64,000 nt of DNA from Rheinheimera pacifica (GCF_024809855.1 NZ_JANUEM010000010.1:1-64000), one strand, 5' to 3'; shown: positions 1 to 9,212, numbered from the stretch's first letter. Made by a program: numbers and translations. The notes: a model not told the origin generated them from the sequence alone.

Positions 1-76
1 ACGTTGATAGGTGAGGTGTGGAAGCACGGTGACGTGTTAAGCTAACTCATACTAATTGCCCGAGAGGCTTAACCAT
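1..76 (+). rRNA. rrl: 23S rRNA, 3' end (partial)
   Basis: This is the last stretch of a 23S rRNA gene, cut by the left edge of the window. The block ending in GAGGCTTAACCAT closely matches the conserved 3' end of gammaproteobacterial 23S rRNA (GAGGCTTAACCTT in E. coli). The exact mature end is a guess of a few bases. A 5S gene follows about 125 bases later with no tRNA between them. Confidence 0.93.
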
Positions 77-200
77 ACAACGCCCAAGATGTTTTGCGCG
101 AGAAAGCGCTAAGAAAAGTACAGTGTGTAAGAGTTACATCAGCCTGCCAAATTAAAGATGGAACGACAGTTTTAATTAAATGTTGTTCCTGACACGTTTT

Positions 201-319
201 TGCCTGGTGGCAATAGCGCTGTGGAACCACCTGAACCCATTCCGAACTCAGAAGTGAAACGCAGCTGCGACGATGGTAGTGTAGCATTCGCTATGCGAGA
301 GTAGTTCACCGCCAGGCTC
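201..319 (+). rRNA. rrf: 5S rRNA
   Basis: The gene is about 119 nt long. It begins TGCCTGGTGGC, ends GCCAGGC (these ends pair as helix I), and carries the conserved loop CCGAACTCAGAAGTGAAACG and GATGGTAGTGT. It is the last gene of the rRNA operon whose 23S end lies upstream. The mature ends may be off by one or two bases. Confidence 0.96.
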
Positions 320-330
320 CTCATTACACA

Positions 331-358
331 AAGCCCTTCTCAATGAGAAGGGCTTTTT
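331..358 (+). terminator. rRNA operon terminator
   Basis: A perfect stem, AAGCCCTTCTC with GAGAAGGGCTT around a 3-nt loop, is followed by a short T-run 12 bases after the 5S gene. This is a standard intrinsic terminator ending rRNA transcription. Confidence 0.9.
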
Positions 359-438
359 GCTTATAAATATCTTCCGATTTATGTAAATAGCCTGCAATAA
401 AAAGCCCGCATTACGCGAGCTGGTTTTTACCGTAACTA

Positions 439-1281
439 TTACTGATTACGCTGCAAATTACCGTGTACATCGTAGCGCCAATCGGCACTTTGCAAGGCTT
501 CCAGATGGGCAGAAGCTTGTTCTTCCTCTAATGCATTAATAAAGCGGCCATTTTTGTCTAAAAAGATCAGCCACTGCCTGGTTGTTTTCTCAATATCAGC
601 ATTGCTGACAGAAATATGCATGCCCAGATAGTGGCCAATATTACCACGCCACCCGTGCTGCACTTTAAAAACATAGCGGCCTTGATAGTCGGGGTGCAGG
701 TAGTTAGCCTGTTGCACTGCGCTCAATTGCTGCCTGTCCGCGACATTGACCCAGGCAATGGCATGGCTGCTTTCTATCAGAGCCTGTATTTGCTGTTGTG
801 CCTGCTTGGCTTGCGAAGCGCTAACCGAGCTTTTATCACGAAGAGGTTTACTCAGTGGCGTGGCTATTTCAAGTGAAAATAAGGCTAAGTCATAGCTATC
901 CTGCAGCGCTTGAAATGCTGCTACGTCAGCACAATCTTTTAGCTTTGCTATGTTTTGCTCAAGATCTGCTGTTAGCTTTGGGTCTGCATCAAGTAAATAT
1001 TGGATATCTGTACTACTTACTTTTTGTTGCAGTAGCTGCTGTAATTTTAAACGCTCATTATCCGGGTTTGCTATCACAGCTGCCAGATCCGCATCAGCTT
1101 GCCGGCACTGCTGGTAGAAACGGTTAATTTCCTCCAGATAAAGTGCACTGCTGATAGCGGATTGCAGTGTTCTGCGCTCTGAACCAGAAAAGCCTGATGT
1201 AGCGACAGGCATGGATAAAACGCCCAGCAGCGGAATAATAGCGATCATACAGAATAAGTACCCATTACAGAATGGTTGCAC
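439..1281 (-). CDS. Hypothetical membrane-anchored protein
   Basis: A 280-aa protein that I do not recognise. The hydrophobic N-terminus (about residues 9-28) looks like a signal anchor or signal peptide. The middle (about 45-180) is rich in Gln, Ala and Leu and probably helical or coiled-coil. The C-terminal 90 residues look more globular and contain several Trp and Tyr residues. The first codon is GTG, with AGG five bases upstream. An ATG at 1248 in the same frame would keep the hydrophobic segment and is a reasonable alternative start. It lies 56 bases downstream of tmcA on the same strand and may be cotranscribed with it. No function is proposed. Confidence 0.7.
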   Translation of the reverse strand: MQPFCNGYLFCMIAIIPLLGVLSMPVATSGFSGSERRTLQSAISSALYLEEINRFYQQCRQADADLAAVIANPDNERLKLQQLLQQKVSSTDIQYLLDADPKLTADLEQNIAKLKDCADVAAFQALQDSYDLALFSLEIATPLSKPLRDKSSVSASQAKQAQQQIQALIESSHAIAWVNVADRQQLSAVQQANYLHPDYQGRYVFKVQHGWRGNIGHYLGMHISVSNADIEKTTRQWLIFLDKNGRFINALEEEQASAHLEALQSADWRYDVHGNLQRNQ

Positions 1282-1337
1282 CTTAGCCTGATTAGCCGAA
1301 AAAAGAAAGTAATGGCAGGGTCGATTAGCTGTCGTGG

Positions 1338-3437
1338 CTAGGTTGTTATAGATATCAGTTCTGAGATATGTTGGCGAAACAGTGTAAAAACAGCATTTTT
1401 TTTGCTAAAACCATACTTTGTTAGCAAGTCAGGCCAACTGATATGTTGCCAGTAAAGGCTGCACAGTGGTGCTGCTAACTGCGGCGGTAATACATAGTAA
1501 TGTTTGCAAAACCAGCGTTGCAAAATAGGCTCAATCAGCTCATAAGGCCGCTGGTTACGACAAAAAAGAGCCAACTGCTGCAATTCAGCCTCTGTTAGAG
1601 GCGGGATATCTGGCAAGGGTGTAGCCAGCTGCAGTGCAAGTTTGGCATTTAGCAGCGGATACTGGCCTGATAATGTCAGAAACAGGTTATAGCCAAACTG
1701 CCGGTTAAGCTGTTGTACTCTCTCGCTACCTGCATCACTATCTGCGGTCACACTTTTTAGCATCAGTATGGAATATTCTGCACTGGCTTTATCTGAGCTG
1801 ATCCCGAGGCGAAGAGCCTGGTAGCCATTACGTTGCCAGAACTGCAATAACTCGCTGCTAAGCCCAAAGCTGGTGCCAAGATAGCGAATATTTTGCTGTT
1901 TGGCCTGCAGGCTAACAAACTCCAATAGTTTTGTTCCGAGGCCTTGCTTTTGTAATGTGGGCTGCACAGCAATACGCATGATGCGCCATAAGCTTAAACT
2001 GGCAAGTTCAGGCTGAGCGAGGTGAAACGCGAGGCTTTGTGCCAATAAATGGCCTTGTACGCGTCGTTCACCAAGGTATATCTGATACGCCAGTTCTGGC
2101 GGAATATCGCCCTCAGTGCTGATTAACACACAAGCCAGCACCTGGCTATCTTGCTCTATTGTAACGACCTGCAGCCGGGGGTTATCCAGCAGCGCAGCCA
2201 GATCTTTAATCTGAGTCTGGTAATGTGCCAGGCTTAACAAGCCAAATACCTGTTGCAGCTTGTTGGCATTATTCAGCCAATCTTTCGCCTGATAAGTCAG
2301 CATGCTGATTTTATCGTTCGGCGAATATGCCGGTTCATTAATATTTTGCCGTAGCAGAAAACAATTAAAGATTAATTGCTCCAGTGGATCAGCCGGTTGA
2401 TAGCGGATTGGCTGCTGTATTTGTAGTTTGCGCCAGCCGGGGCATTGTTGATTAAGATATTGCTGGAAGCGTAGCTGAAAGCCGCGGCCGGTGCCTTCGT
2501 AGCCATGCTCAGTGGTAGCAAATACTATGCGGCTAAAGCGTTGTAGTAAGTGTTGCAACACCGGTGTGGGTATAGCGGCCGCTTCATCGACTAACAACAG
2601 GTCGGCAGTTTTAGTGCTGCGTAACAGCTCGTCAAAAGGAATAAACTGCAGATTATTATGTTGTGATGGTGAAGCAAGCTGTAAAAAATGCGTTAGGACT
2701 GTCCCTGCAGCTTGTGGCGAAGGCGCTGTTATCAGCAGTTTTTTATTTTGTGCTGCCAGTTGTGCCGCGGCAATGCCCAGTGCTGCTGATTTTCCCCGGC
2801 CACGATCCGCAGTTAATACCAGTGGGCGGCGGCGGTGGCCACTAACAACGCGTAAAATCGCCTCAACCGCTTCTTGCTGCTCTGTTGTCAGGCAAGGTGC
2901 CGATGCCTTATATGGTTTGGCCGGAGCTGGCCAGTCCAGCGCCTTTTCGATGTGCAGTTCATTAAGAAAACAGGCGTTTTGTTGCCGTAACTGCGTTACC
3001 AGGAACGATAAAAAGTTGCCCTGATGATTGCTGGCATCTAAAGGGTAAGGCAACAGACTTTTATGTGCCGGATTCGCTTGTTGTTGCCATGTTGCAAAGG
3101 GTTGGCAGAGCAGAAGCCAGACACCACCGGCTTTAACGCAGCCAGCTGAAGCGGCCACCAGATCAGCATTAAAACCGCTGAACGCGTTGATCACTAAAAT
3201 ATCGCATTCGCTGCCCAACAACTGATAATTTTGCTTGCCGGTGAAGTTAACGGCATCGGCAGGCGCTTTAGCGCCAAGCCAATATAGCTTATCGTAGCTA
3301 ACAGTATTGAGTAGTGCTGCGGTGTGTGACAGCAGGGCTTCTTCCATGCCCTGCCAGATAACCGGCAAACGGATGTGCAACTGCGCGGCTTGTTGCTGCC
3401 ATTGCTGTAGCTGAGCCAGCAGCACAGTTAGCGGCAT
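1338..3437 (-). CDS. tmcA: tRNA(Met) cytidine acetyltransferase TmcA
   Basis: TmcA makes N4-acetylcytidine at the wobble position of elongator tRNA-Met, using ATP/GTP hydrolysis and acetyl-CoA. The 699-aa protein shows the whole architecture: an N-terminal DUF1726-like domain (about 1-170), an RNA-helicase-like module with Walker A (ADRGRGKSA, about 210-218), Walker B DEAAAIP (284-290) and TTEHGYEGTGRGF (308-320), then a GNAT fold with the acetyl-CoA loop QGLGT near 498-502. The length is normal for the family. Its ATG directly follows the uvrD stop codon with no spacer, so translational coupling with uvrD is likely. Confidence 0.95.
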   Translation of the reverse strand: MPLTVLLAQLQQWQQQAAQLHIRLPVIWQGMEEALLSHTAALLNTVSYDKLYWLGAKAPADAVNFTGKQNYQLLGSECDILVINAFSGFNADLVAASAGCVKAGGVWLLLCQPFATWQQQANPAHKSLLPYPLDASNHQGNFLSFLVTQLRQQNACFLNELHIEKALDWPAPAKPYKASAPCLTTEQQEAVEAILRVVSGHRRRPLVLTADRGRGKSAALGIAAAQLAAQNKKLLITAPSPQAAGTVLTHFLQLASPSQHNNLQFIPFDELLRSTKTADLLLVDEAAAIPTPVLQHLLQRFSRIVFATTEHGYEGTGRGFQLRFQQYLNQQCPGWRKLQIQQPIRYQPADPLEQLIFNCFLLRQNINEPAYSPNDKISMLTYQAKDWLNNANKLQQVFGLLSLAHYQTQIKDLAALLDNPRLQVVTIEQDSQVLACVLISTEGDIPPELAYQIYLGERRVQGHLLAQSLAFHLAQPELASLSLWRIMRIAVQPTLQKQGLGTKLLEFVSLQAKQQNIRYLGTSFGLSSELLQFWQRNGYQALRLGISSDKASAEYSILMLKSVTADSDAGSERVQQLNRQFGYNLFLTLSGQYPLLNAKLALQLATPLPDIPPLTEAELQQLALFCRNQRPYELIEPILQRWFCKHYYVLPPQLAAPLCSLYWQHISWPDLLTKYGFSKKNAVFTLFRQHISELISITT

Positions 3438-5609
3438 TTAGCCAACTGCCTGTAGCCGGGCATAAGCCGTTACCAGCCATTTACTGCCCAATTCATCAAA
3501 GTTAACCTGAATGCGCGACTGGCTGCCGGTACCTTCATAGTTAAGTACTGTGCCTTCGCCAAACTTATCGTGCAGTACACGCTGGCCCAGTTTAAAACCG
3601 GTATTTTCAAAGGCGACATGCGAGGCAGCACTGCCAAAGCGGTTAAACTGGGTTGGCCGGCTAACCTGAGTAGTCAGGCGGATTTCTTCTACGTATTCAG
3701 CCGGAATTTCACGGATAAAACGTGACGGCTTATGATATTGCTCCTGCCCGTATAAACGGCGGTTTTCGGCATGGGTTAAATACAGTTTTTTCATTGCCCG
3801 TGTCATGCCGACATAACATAGCCGACGCTCTTCTTCTAACCGGGTGGGGTCGTCACCACTTTGCTGGCTGGGAAACATGCCCTCTTCCAGGCCGCAAATA
3901 AATACCAGCGGAAACTCCAGTCCTTTGGCACTGTGCAGCGTCATTAACTGTACCGCGTCGGAATGCTCTTCTGCCTGATACTCACCAGCCTCCAGTGCAG
4001 CCTGGGATAAAAACGCTGCCAGCGGCGTCATATCCTCAGCGCGGCGCTCATCAAAATTCTGACAGGCCGTAATAAGCTCGTTTAAGTTTTCAATCCGCGT
4101 TTGCGCTTTTTCGCCTTTTTCTGCCTGGTACATAGCATACAAACCGGATTGCTTAATGGCATGTTCGGCTTGCTCATGTAGTGGTAACTCTGTTACCTGG
4201 GTATCTAACTGCTCAATTAACTGCATAAAGTTATCAATAGCAGAGGCCGCGCGGCCGGTAAGCTGTTTTTGCGCCAGCATTTGCTGTAGGCTTTGCCACA
4301 GTGTTTGTTGCTGCGCTCGCGAATGTTCGCGTACTTTATTTAAAGTAGTATCGCCAATGCCGCGCACCGGCGTATTAATAACGCGCTCCAGCGCGGCGTC
4401 ATCCTGGCGGTTATGCAGCAGGCGCAGGTAGGCCAGGGCATCTTTAATTTCCTGGCGTTCATAAAAGCGCAGGCCACCATAAATACGGTAGTGCAAGCCT
4501 TCCTGAATTAACGCCTCTTCCAGTACCCGTGACTGGGCGTTGTTACGGTATAAAATAGCGGCTTCGCTTAAACGGTCGCCTTGTTTGTGCCAGTCACGGA
4601 TACGGCCGACAATAAAGCGTGCTTCGTCCAGCTCGTTAAAAGCAGTGTACTGCGATATTACTTCGCCCTGTGCGCCGTCGGTCCATAAGTCTTTACCCAG
4701 GCGATCGGTGTTATTGGCAATTACCGCATTGGCGGCTTTTAAAATGGTTTCAGTAGAGCGGTAGTTTTGCTCCAGCCGCACGGTTTCTACGTCGGGAAAG
4801 TCTTTTAAGAAGGTTTGAATGTTTTCTACCCGCGCACCACGCCAGCCATAAATAGATTGATCGTCATCACCCACAATCATGACTTTAGCTGTGCTGCCAG
4901 CTAACAGACGCAGCCACTGATATTGAATAGCGTTGGTATCCTGAAATTCGTCTACCAGGATATGGCGAAAGCGTTGTTGATAATGGCCGCGTACTTCGTT
5001 GTTTTGTTTTAACAGCTCAAAGCTGCGCAGCAGTATTTCGGCAAAGTCGACTAAACCGGCACGGTCGCACATATCCTGATAAGCAGCATAAATTTTAACC
5101 ATCTGCTGCAGGCTGAAATCACCTGCGGCATCTATCATGCCAGGGCGTTGGCCATCGTCTTTACGGGCATTAATAAACCACTGAATTTGCTTTGGCGGCC
5201 AGTGTTTTTCGTCCAGATTCAGCGTTTTTAATACCCGTTTTACCAGCCGGTACTGATCGTCGCTGTCAATAATTTGAAAGCCCTGTGGCAAGCCAGCTTC
5301 CTGATAATGTGCGCGTAGCATACGGTGCGACAAACCATGAAAGGTGCCCATCCATAAGTTGTTTAAACTCACGCCTATGGTGCTTTCAATCCGGCCGCGC
5401 ATTTCCTGCGAGGCTTTGTTAGTAAAGGTTACCGCCAGCAAGCTGTAAGGTGCTACCCGTTCTACCTGCATTAACCAGGCTAAGCGATGCACCAGTACGC
5501 GGGTTTTGCCGCTACCGGCCCCGGCCAGTACCAGCATATGTTGCGGTGGTGCTGCCACCGCGTCGCGTTGTTTATCGTTTAGCCCGTCCAGCAGGTAAGA
5601 TACATCCAT
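3438..5609 (-). CDS. uvrD: DNA helicase II UvrD
   Basis: UvrD is a superfamily 1A 3'-5' helicase used in nucleotide excision repair (releasing UvrC and the cut oligomer) and in methyl-directed mismatch repair. The 723-aa protein has Walker A GAGSGKT at 30-36, the DEFQDTN Walker B motif near 220, the GDDDQSIYGWRGA motif near 250, QNYRSTETIL, and the C-terminal TLHSAKGLEFPLVFICG and VGMTRA motifs. The tail after about residue 650 ends in the usual UvrD/PcrA C-terminal domain. It belongs to the conserved dapF-yigA-xerC-yigB-uvrD neighbourhood, although a transporter gene lies between yigB and uvrD here. A promoter and a LexA-like box lie just upstream. Confidence 0.97.
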   Translation of the reverse strand: MDVSYLLDGLNDKQRDAVAAPPQHMLVLAGAGSGKTRVLVHRLAWLMQVERVAPYSLLAVTFTNKASQEMRGRIESTIGVSLNNLWMGTFHGLSHRMLRAHYQEAGLPQGFQIIDSDDQYRLVKRVLKTLNLDEKHWPPKQIQWFINARKDDGQRPGMIDAAGDFSLQQMVKIYAAYQDMCDRAGLVDFAEILLRSFELLKQNNEVRGHYQQRFRHILVDEFQDTNAIQYQWLRLLAGSTAKVMIVGDDDQSIYGWRGARVENIQTFLKDFPDVETVRLEQNYRSTETILKAANAVIANNTDRLGKDLWTDGAQGEVISQYTAFNELDEARFIVGRIRDWHKQGDRLSEAAILYRNNAQSRVLEEALIQEGLHYRIYGGLRFYERQEIKDALAYLRLLHNRQDDAALERVINTPVRGIGDTTLNKVREHSRAQQQTLWQSLQQMLAQKQLTGRAASAIDNFMQLIEQLDTQVTELPLHEQAEHAIKQSGLYAMYQAEKGEKAQTRIENLNELITACQNFDERRAEDMTPLAAFLSQAALEAGEYQAEEHSDAVQLMTLHSAKGLEFPLVFICGLEEGMFPSQQSGDDPTRLEEERRLCYVGMTRAMKKLYLTHAENRRLYGQEQYHKPSRFIREIPAEYVEEIRLTTQVSRPTQFNRFGSAASHVAFENTGFKLGQRVLHDKFGEGTVLNYEGTGSQSRIQVNFDELGSKWLVTAYARLQAVG

Positions 5610-5639
5610 CAGAGAGTCTCGCTAAGCATAATGGCTGCC

Positions 5640-5667
5640 ATTATAGCAGCCCTGCCGCGCAGGCCAA
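5640..5667 (-). promoter_or_regulatory. Candidate sigma70 promoter of uvrD
   Basis: Read on the minus strand, TTGGCC (5662-5667) and a perfect TATAAT (5640-5645) are separated by 16 bases. The -10 box is about 30 bases before the uvrD ATG. The match and position are seen in the sequence; promoter activity is inferred. Confidence 0.55.
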
Positions 5668-5676
5668 GCGTAGTTA

Positions 5677-5692
5677 GTGGATATATAACCAG
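5677..5692. promoter_or_regulatory. LexA-like (SOS) box upstream of uvrD
   Basis: On the minus strand the 16-mer reads CTGGTTATATATCCAC. The LexA consensus CTG-N10-CAG is met at every fixed position but the last, and the core is AT-rich as in E. coli uvrD, which is an SOS gene. It lies about 10 bases upstream of the predicted -35 box and abuts the stop codon of the MFS gene. Confidence 0.5.
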
Positions 5693-6928
5693 TTAGTCAG
5701 GCGAGGCCGTTGCACGCTGTTCCTGATAGGTATTAGCAAAAGTTAGAATTGCCATACTGATACAGCCAAAAATAAAGAAACCTGCAGTTACCGGAATAAC
5801 AGTACCGTTATACATCTGGCCTATAACTGTACCTATACACATCGACATAATGGAAGAGGTAGAGCCGATAATAGCGGCAGCTATGCCTGCCACATGACCC
5901 ATTGGCTCCATCGCCATGGCGTTGATATTGCCAAACACCAGGCCAAAACAAAAAAACAGCACTGCAGCATAGATTAAAAACATCCACAGTTGTATTTCAA
6001 CGGCCAGATGCAGCACTAAAAACAGTGCTGAGCTGGCGATAATACCCCATACCGCGCTGCCGGATAAACGCTGCATACCCCACTTTTGTACCAGACGCGA
6101 GTTAACCAACGAGGCTGCGCCAAACACAATAGCCAGCAAGCCAAAGTACAAGGTGAATAGCTTGCCCGTTTTAAATAAGTCCTGAAAAATTTGTTGTGAC
6201 GAATTCAGATAACCAATAAAACTGCCGAAAAATAAGCCCATACAAATCACGTAACAGACAGTGGGTACATTGCTAATAACTTCTTTAAAGCCCTCGGCAA
6301 AACCTTTTTTGCTCATTGGGATACGATGTGGTTTAGGCAGGGTTTCTTCTAAACGCCAAAAAATCCACAGCACTATTAACAGTGCATAAAACACATAAAG
6401 CAGAAAAATATCACGCCATGAACCAACCCATAGTACTACCTGTCCCAGGCTTGGCGCTAAAGCCGGCACCATGACAAAAATCATCATCACCAGCGACATA
6501 ATACGCGCCATATCATTGCCGGAATATTTGTCGCGAACGATAGAGATAGCCGAAACATAAGGGCCTGAAACGCCTAAACCCTGGATAAAGCGGCCGAATA
6601 ACAAGGTGTTAATATCATTGGCAAAATAACAAACCACTGTGCCCACTAAAAACAGCGCTATACCGCCATTTAACACTTTCTTGCGGCCGGTAGCGTCTGA
6701 CAAAGGGCCGCAAATCAGCTGGCCTATAGCCATACCAAAAAATAACGCACTAACCACCAACTGCGCCTGATTCGGATTATTCATCACAATGTCAGCGCGA
6801 ATAGCATCCAGTGCAGGCAGTAAGGCATCAATAGAAATGGCAACAACAGACATCATAAGTGCAACCAGTAAGGAAAACTCACCGGTAGAAATGCGCGATT
6901 GTGGCGCGTGGGCAGAATAGTCAGACAT
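5693..6928 (-). CDS. MFS transporter, Bcr/CflA drug-efflux type
   Basis: A 411-aa inner-membrane transporter with about twelve predicted membrane segments. The MFS motif A loop between helices 2 and 3 is clear (GPLSDATGRKKV, about 74-85), and the RFIQGLGVSGPYVSAISIVRD region matches the Bcr/CflA proton-driven multidrug efflux family (DHA1). The substrate cannot be told from sequence. It starts 20 bases downstream of the yigB stop and probably shares a transcript with the LysR gene and yigB. Its position between yigB and uvrD is an insertion into a normally conserved cluster. Confidence 0.85.
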   Translation of the reverse strand: MSDYSAHAPQSRISTGEFSLLVALMMSVVAISIDALLPALDAIRADIVMNNPNQAQLVVSALFFGMAIGQLICGPLSDATGRKKVLNGGIALFLVGTVVCYFANDINTLLFGRFIQGLGVSGPYVSAISIVRDKYSGNDMARIMSLVMMIFVMVPALAPSLGQVVLWVGSWRDIFLLYVFYALLIVLWIFWRLEETLPKPHRIPMSKKGFAEGFKEVISNVPTVCYVICMGLFFGSFIGYLNSSQQIFQDLFKTGKLFTLYFGLLAIVFGAASLVNSRLVQKWGMQRLSGSAVWGIIASSALFLVLHLAVEIQLWMFLIYAAVLFFCFGLVFGNINAMAMEPMGHVAGIAAAIIGSTSSIMSMCIGTVIGQMYNGTVIPVTAGFFIFGCISMAILTFANTYQEQRATASPD

Positions 6929-6948
6929 TCACTGTATTCCTTGTTAAA

Positions 6949-7647
6949 TCACAACAGCGCAGATAATTGCTGCACATTAGTCAGCCGGATATGTGGTAAT
7001 ACCGTAATCGCACTTTGATAATGATCCAGCCATGCTGCCTGGCAGCCGGCATTTATCGCGCCCATTACATCGGCGCGGTGGCTGTCGCCAATATGCAGTA
7101 TTTGCCCAGGCGCTACCTGCAGGCGTTCTGCGGCGGTGGTAAATAAATCAGCATAGGGTTTCATCCGGCCATCAGGCCCGGCTTGCAGGCTGAATTCGAA
7201 CAGCTCACCAATACCCATTTTGTGAATACAGGCATTACCATTGGTAATGGCGATTAAACGATACTGTTTTGCCAGCGCAGAGAGTAGCTGCGTTACGTCG
7301 GGTGACACGGTTATCCTGGTGCGGGCATCAAGAAAAGCTGCATAACCATATTCAGCAATGCGCCGCGCCTCAGAGCGGGGTAAACCCAATTCAAGCAGGC
7401 CAGCCTCAATACCAAGTAAACGCCAGCGCCCAATATCATGGCGGATCTCAGGTTCAATACTGGCCAGCTTTAATCGCTGTTGCCACCAAAACTTACTGTC
7501 TGTGGCTTTGCTGGCTGGGGCTTGTTGTGCCAAAGCGCTCAGCATAGCCTGTTCGGCTGCGTCGATAACCGGTTTGTTATCGTACAACGTATCGTCTAAA
7601 TCAAACGACAAAACATTAACCGGGCTTAATGCTTTAAATAACTGCAT
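6949..7647 (-). CDS. yigB: HAD-family phosphatase YigB
   Basis: This is a haloacid-dehalogenase-fold phosphatase. In E. coli, YigB dephosphorylates FMN and the riboflavin intermediate 5-amino-6-(5-phosphoribitylamino)uracil. With the start used here (232 aa) the catalytic motif I is FDLDDTLYDN (Asp16 and Asp18), motif II is ITNGN, and motif IV is HIGDSHRADVMGA. The start was chosen because MQLFKALSPVNVLSFDLDD lines up with the E. coli N-terminus and avoids overlap with the LysR gene. An in-frame ATG at 7659 is possible, and a longer reading to 7716 runs into the LysR gene. It lies in the expected xerC-yigB-uvrD neighbourhood. Confidence 0.88.
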   Translation of the reverse strand: MQLFKALSPVNVLSFDLDDTLYDNKPVIDAAEQAMLSALAQQAPASKATDSKFWWQQRLKLASIEPEIRHDIGRWRLLGIEAGLLELGLPRSEARRIAEYGYAAFLDARTRITVSPDVTQLLSALAKQYRLIAITNGNACIHKMGIGELFEFSLQAGPDGRMKPYADLFTTAAERLQVAPGQILHIGDSHRADVMGAINAGCQAAWLDHYQSAITVLPHIRLTNVQQLSALL

Positions 7648-7652
7648 ATTCG

Positions 7653-8567
7653 CTACCATATTGTTGGTTGAAACACCTGCTGCCAGTTTACAGCCGCTAA
7701 ATGCTGACTGAACCAATTTAAAGCCTGGCCCTGACTTTGCTTTTGCCAGGCCAGATACACCGGAACTTTATCTCTGGGTATACTGCAGGCTTTGGCGATG
7801 AGTTCACCGCGCGCCAGCTCTTCAGTGATCAGATGGCGCGGTACAAAGCCAATACCCAGGCCTTGCTTTTGCGCATCTATTTTTGCCTGCATATTACTGA
7901 CAATAACGCGCTGGCGGGTGTCGAATAAGCCGGACGAGCGCTTGGGCGCGTCCAGCGCGGAGTCAGCTACAACAATAGCGGCATATTGCTGTACATCTTC
8001 AATACTGACGATGCGATCCAGTGCTGCCAATTGATGAAGCGGCGCCACTGCAAATACAAACTCTGCTTCGCCCAGTGGTAGCAGGTTAAACTGGCCCTTG
8101 GGTAAATCGCCGGATACTCCTACTGCAATATCAGCACGGCCGGTTTGTAATGCTTCCCAGCCGCCAGCCATTACCTCTTCTTTTACGGATACCTGAGTAA
8201 TTTTACCCAGTTGCAAAAACTGACTAATCACATTCAGCAACGGTGCATTGGGAATAATGCTGTCTTTGGCAATCATTAACTGGGTTTCCCAGCCGGTATC
8301 CAGCTGCTTTACCGCATTTTGCAGCTGGTTAGCGGCATGCAGCAAGGTGCGGCCTTGCTCCAGCAGCAACTGCCCGGCCGGGGTTAACTGCGCCCGCTGC
8401 TTGCTGCGGTCAAATAAAGCTACGCCTAAATCTGACTCCAGTTTAGCAATGGTGTAACTCAGGGCTGAAGGCACCTTATACAGCGCTTCAGCTGCGGCGG
8501 CAAAACTGCCTTTGCGCTCTATGGCATCCAGTGCGCGTAAAGCGTCTAAACTCAGTACGTTATGCAT
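7653..8567 (-). CDS. LysR-family regulator, YhaJ-like
   Basis: A 304-aa transcription factor. It has an N-terminal winged helix (about 5-65, with RKGSFAAAAEAL and VPSALSYTIAKLESDLGVALFDR split over the recognition region) and a periplasmic-binding-like effector domain after about residue 90. The helix region and the LFDRS...GWET stretch resemble E. coli YhaJ, which activates the DoxX-type gene yqjF. A DoxX gene lies divergently upstream, so regulation of that gene is a sound inference. I used the ATG at 8567; a longer reading to 8594 would start with TTG and has no better ribosome site. A dyad matching a LysR box lies 23 bases upstream. Confidence 0.88.
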   Translation of the reverse strand: MHNVLSLDALRALDAIERKGSFAAAAEALYKVPSALSYTIAKLESDLGVALFDRSKQRAQLTPAGQLLLEQGRTLLHAANQLQNAVKQLDTGWETQLMIAKDSIIPNAPLLNVISQFLQLGKITQVSVKEEVMAGGWEALQTGRADIAVGVSGDLPKGQFNLLPLGEAEFVFAVAPLHQLAALDRIVSIEDVQQYAAIVVADSALDAPKRSSGLFDTRQRVIVSNMQAKIDAQKQGLGIGFVPRHLITEELARGELIAKACSIPRDKVPVYLAWQKQSQGQALNWFSQHLAAVNWQQVFQPTIW

Positions 8568-8589
8568 AGCAGGCTCATTTAAAACTAAA

Positions 8590-8604
8590 TTCAAATATTT
8601 TGAA
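8590..8604. promoter_or_regulatory. Candidate LysR-type operator
   Basis: The 15-mer TTCAAATATTTTGAA has perfect arms (TTCAAA and TTTGAA) around TAT and contains a T-N11-A core. It lies between the divergent LysR and DoxX genes, just ahead of the LysR start, where such regulators usually bind their own promoter. Binding is inferred. Confidence 0.5.
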
Positions 8605-8726
8605 TAGTGTAGTCAAATCATTGCGCTTTTGCCGTAAAAATTATTTGGCTATAGTAACTACATCGACGCACAGTATGCTGTCGAGAGGCAGTAAACTTAA
8701 CTTTAAACAATTTGACAGGTGATATT

Positions 8727-9173
8727 ATGGCTACTTCAATCGTACAGAAAATTTTAAGCTCAAACGCCGGTGTTGCCGCTCTGGCACTGCGGGTTCCGGT
8801 GGGTATTATTTTTGCCGCACATGGTGCACAAAAACTGTTTGGCTGGTTTGGCGGCTATGGCCTGGCGGGTACCGGCGGCTGGATGGACAGCATAGGTTTA
8901 TCGCCAGGTATCGTGATGGCGTTTTTAGCCGGTGCCGCAGAGTTTTTCGGTGGTATCGCGCTGGTGCTGGGCCTGTTAACCCGCCCGGCAGCACTGGCAC
9001 TAAGCATTGCTATGGTGGTAGCAATAGTGGCCGTGCATCTGCCAAACGGTATGTTTATGAGCAATAACGGCTACGAATTTGGTTTAGCCCTGTTAGCCGC
9101 CAGCGTATCACTGCTGTTTAGCGGCGCCGGTAAAGCTTCGGTAGATAACTTACTGGCTAAGCGTTTTAACTAA
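8727..9173 (+). CDS. DoxX-family membrane protein (YqjF-like)
   Basis: A 148-aa inner-membrane protein with four predicted helices. The pattern LRVPVGIIFAAHGAQKLFGWFGGYG followed by the FFGGIALVLGLLTRPAA region is typical of DoxX/YqjF proteins. E. coli YqjF responds, through YhaJ, to dinitrotoluene breakdown products and is described as a quinol-oxidase-subunit-like protein, but its biochemical role is not settled. The ATG at 8727 is preceded by AGGTGAT. It is transcribed away from the YhaJ-like regulator gene. Confidence 0.87.
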   Translation: MATSIVQKILSSNAGVAALALRVPVGIIFAAHGAQKLFGWFGGYGLAGTGGWMDSIGLSPGIVMAFLAGAAEFFGGIALVLGLLTRPAALALSIAMVVAIVAVHLPNGMFMSNNGYEFGLALLAASVSLLFSGAGKASVDNLLAKRFN

Positions 9174-9193
9174 GACTAAGTAACAAACAAAAG

Positions 9194-9212
9194 CGCCCGG
9201 TTCTGCCGGGCG
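9194..9212 (+). terminator. Candidate terminator after the DoxX gene
   Basis: A GC-rich stem CGCCCGG / CCGGGCG with a 5-nt loop lies 20 bases after the DoxX stop codon. The following sequence has only scattered T residues, so termination strength is uncertain. Confidence 0.5.

Noticed and set aside
69-287. 72-aa frame on the minus strand over the rRNA region
   Set aside because: It runs antisense through the 5S rRNA gene and its composition follows the RNA. It is not a gene.
2512-3024. 170-aa plus-strand frame inside tmcA
   Set aside because: It lies wholly antisense to a well-conserved enzyme, is Cys/Ser-rich as expected of a shadow frame, and has no family features.
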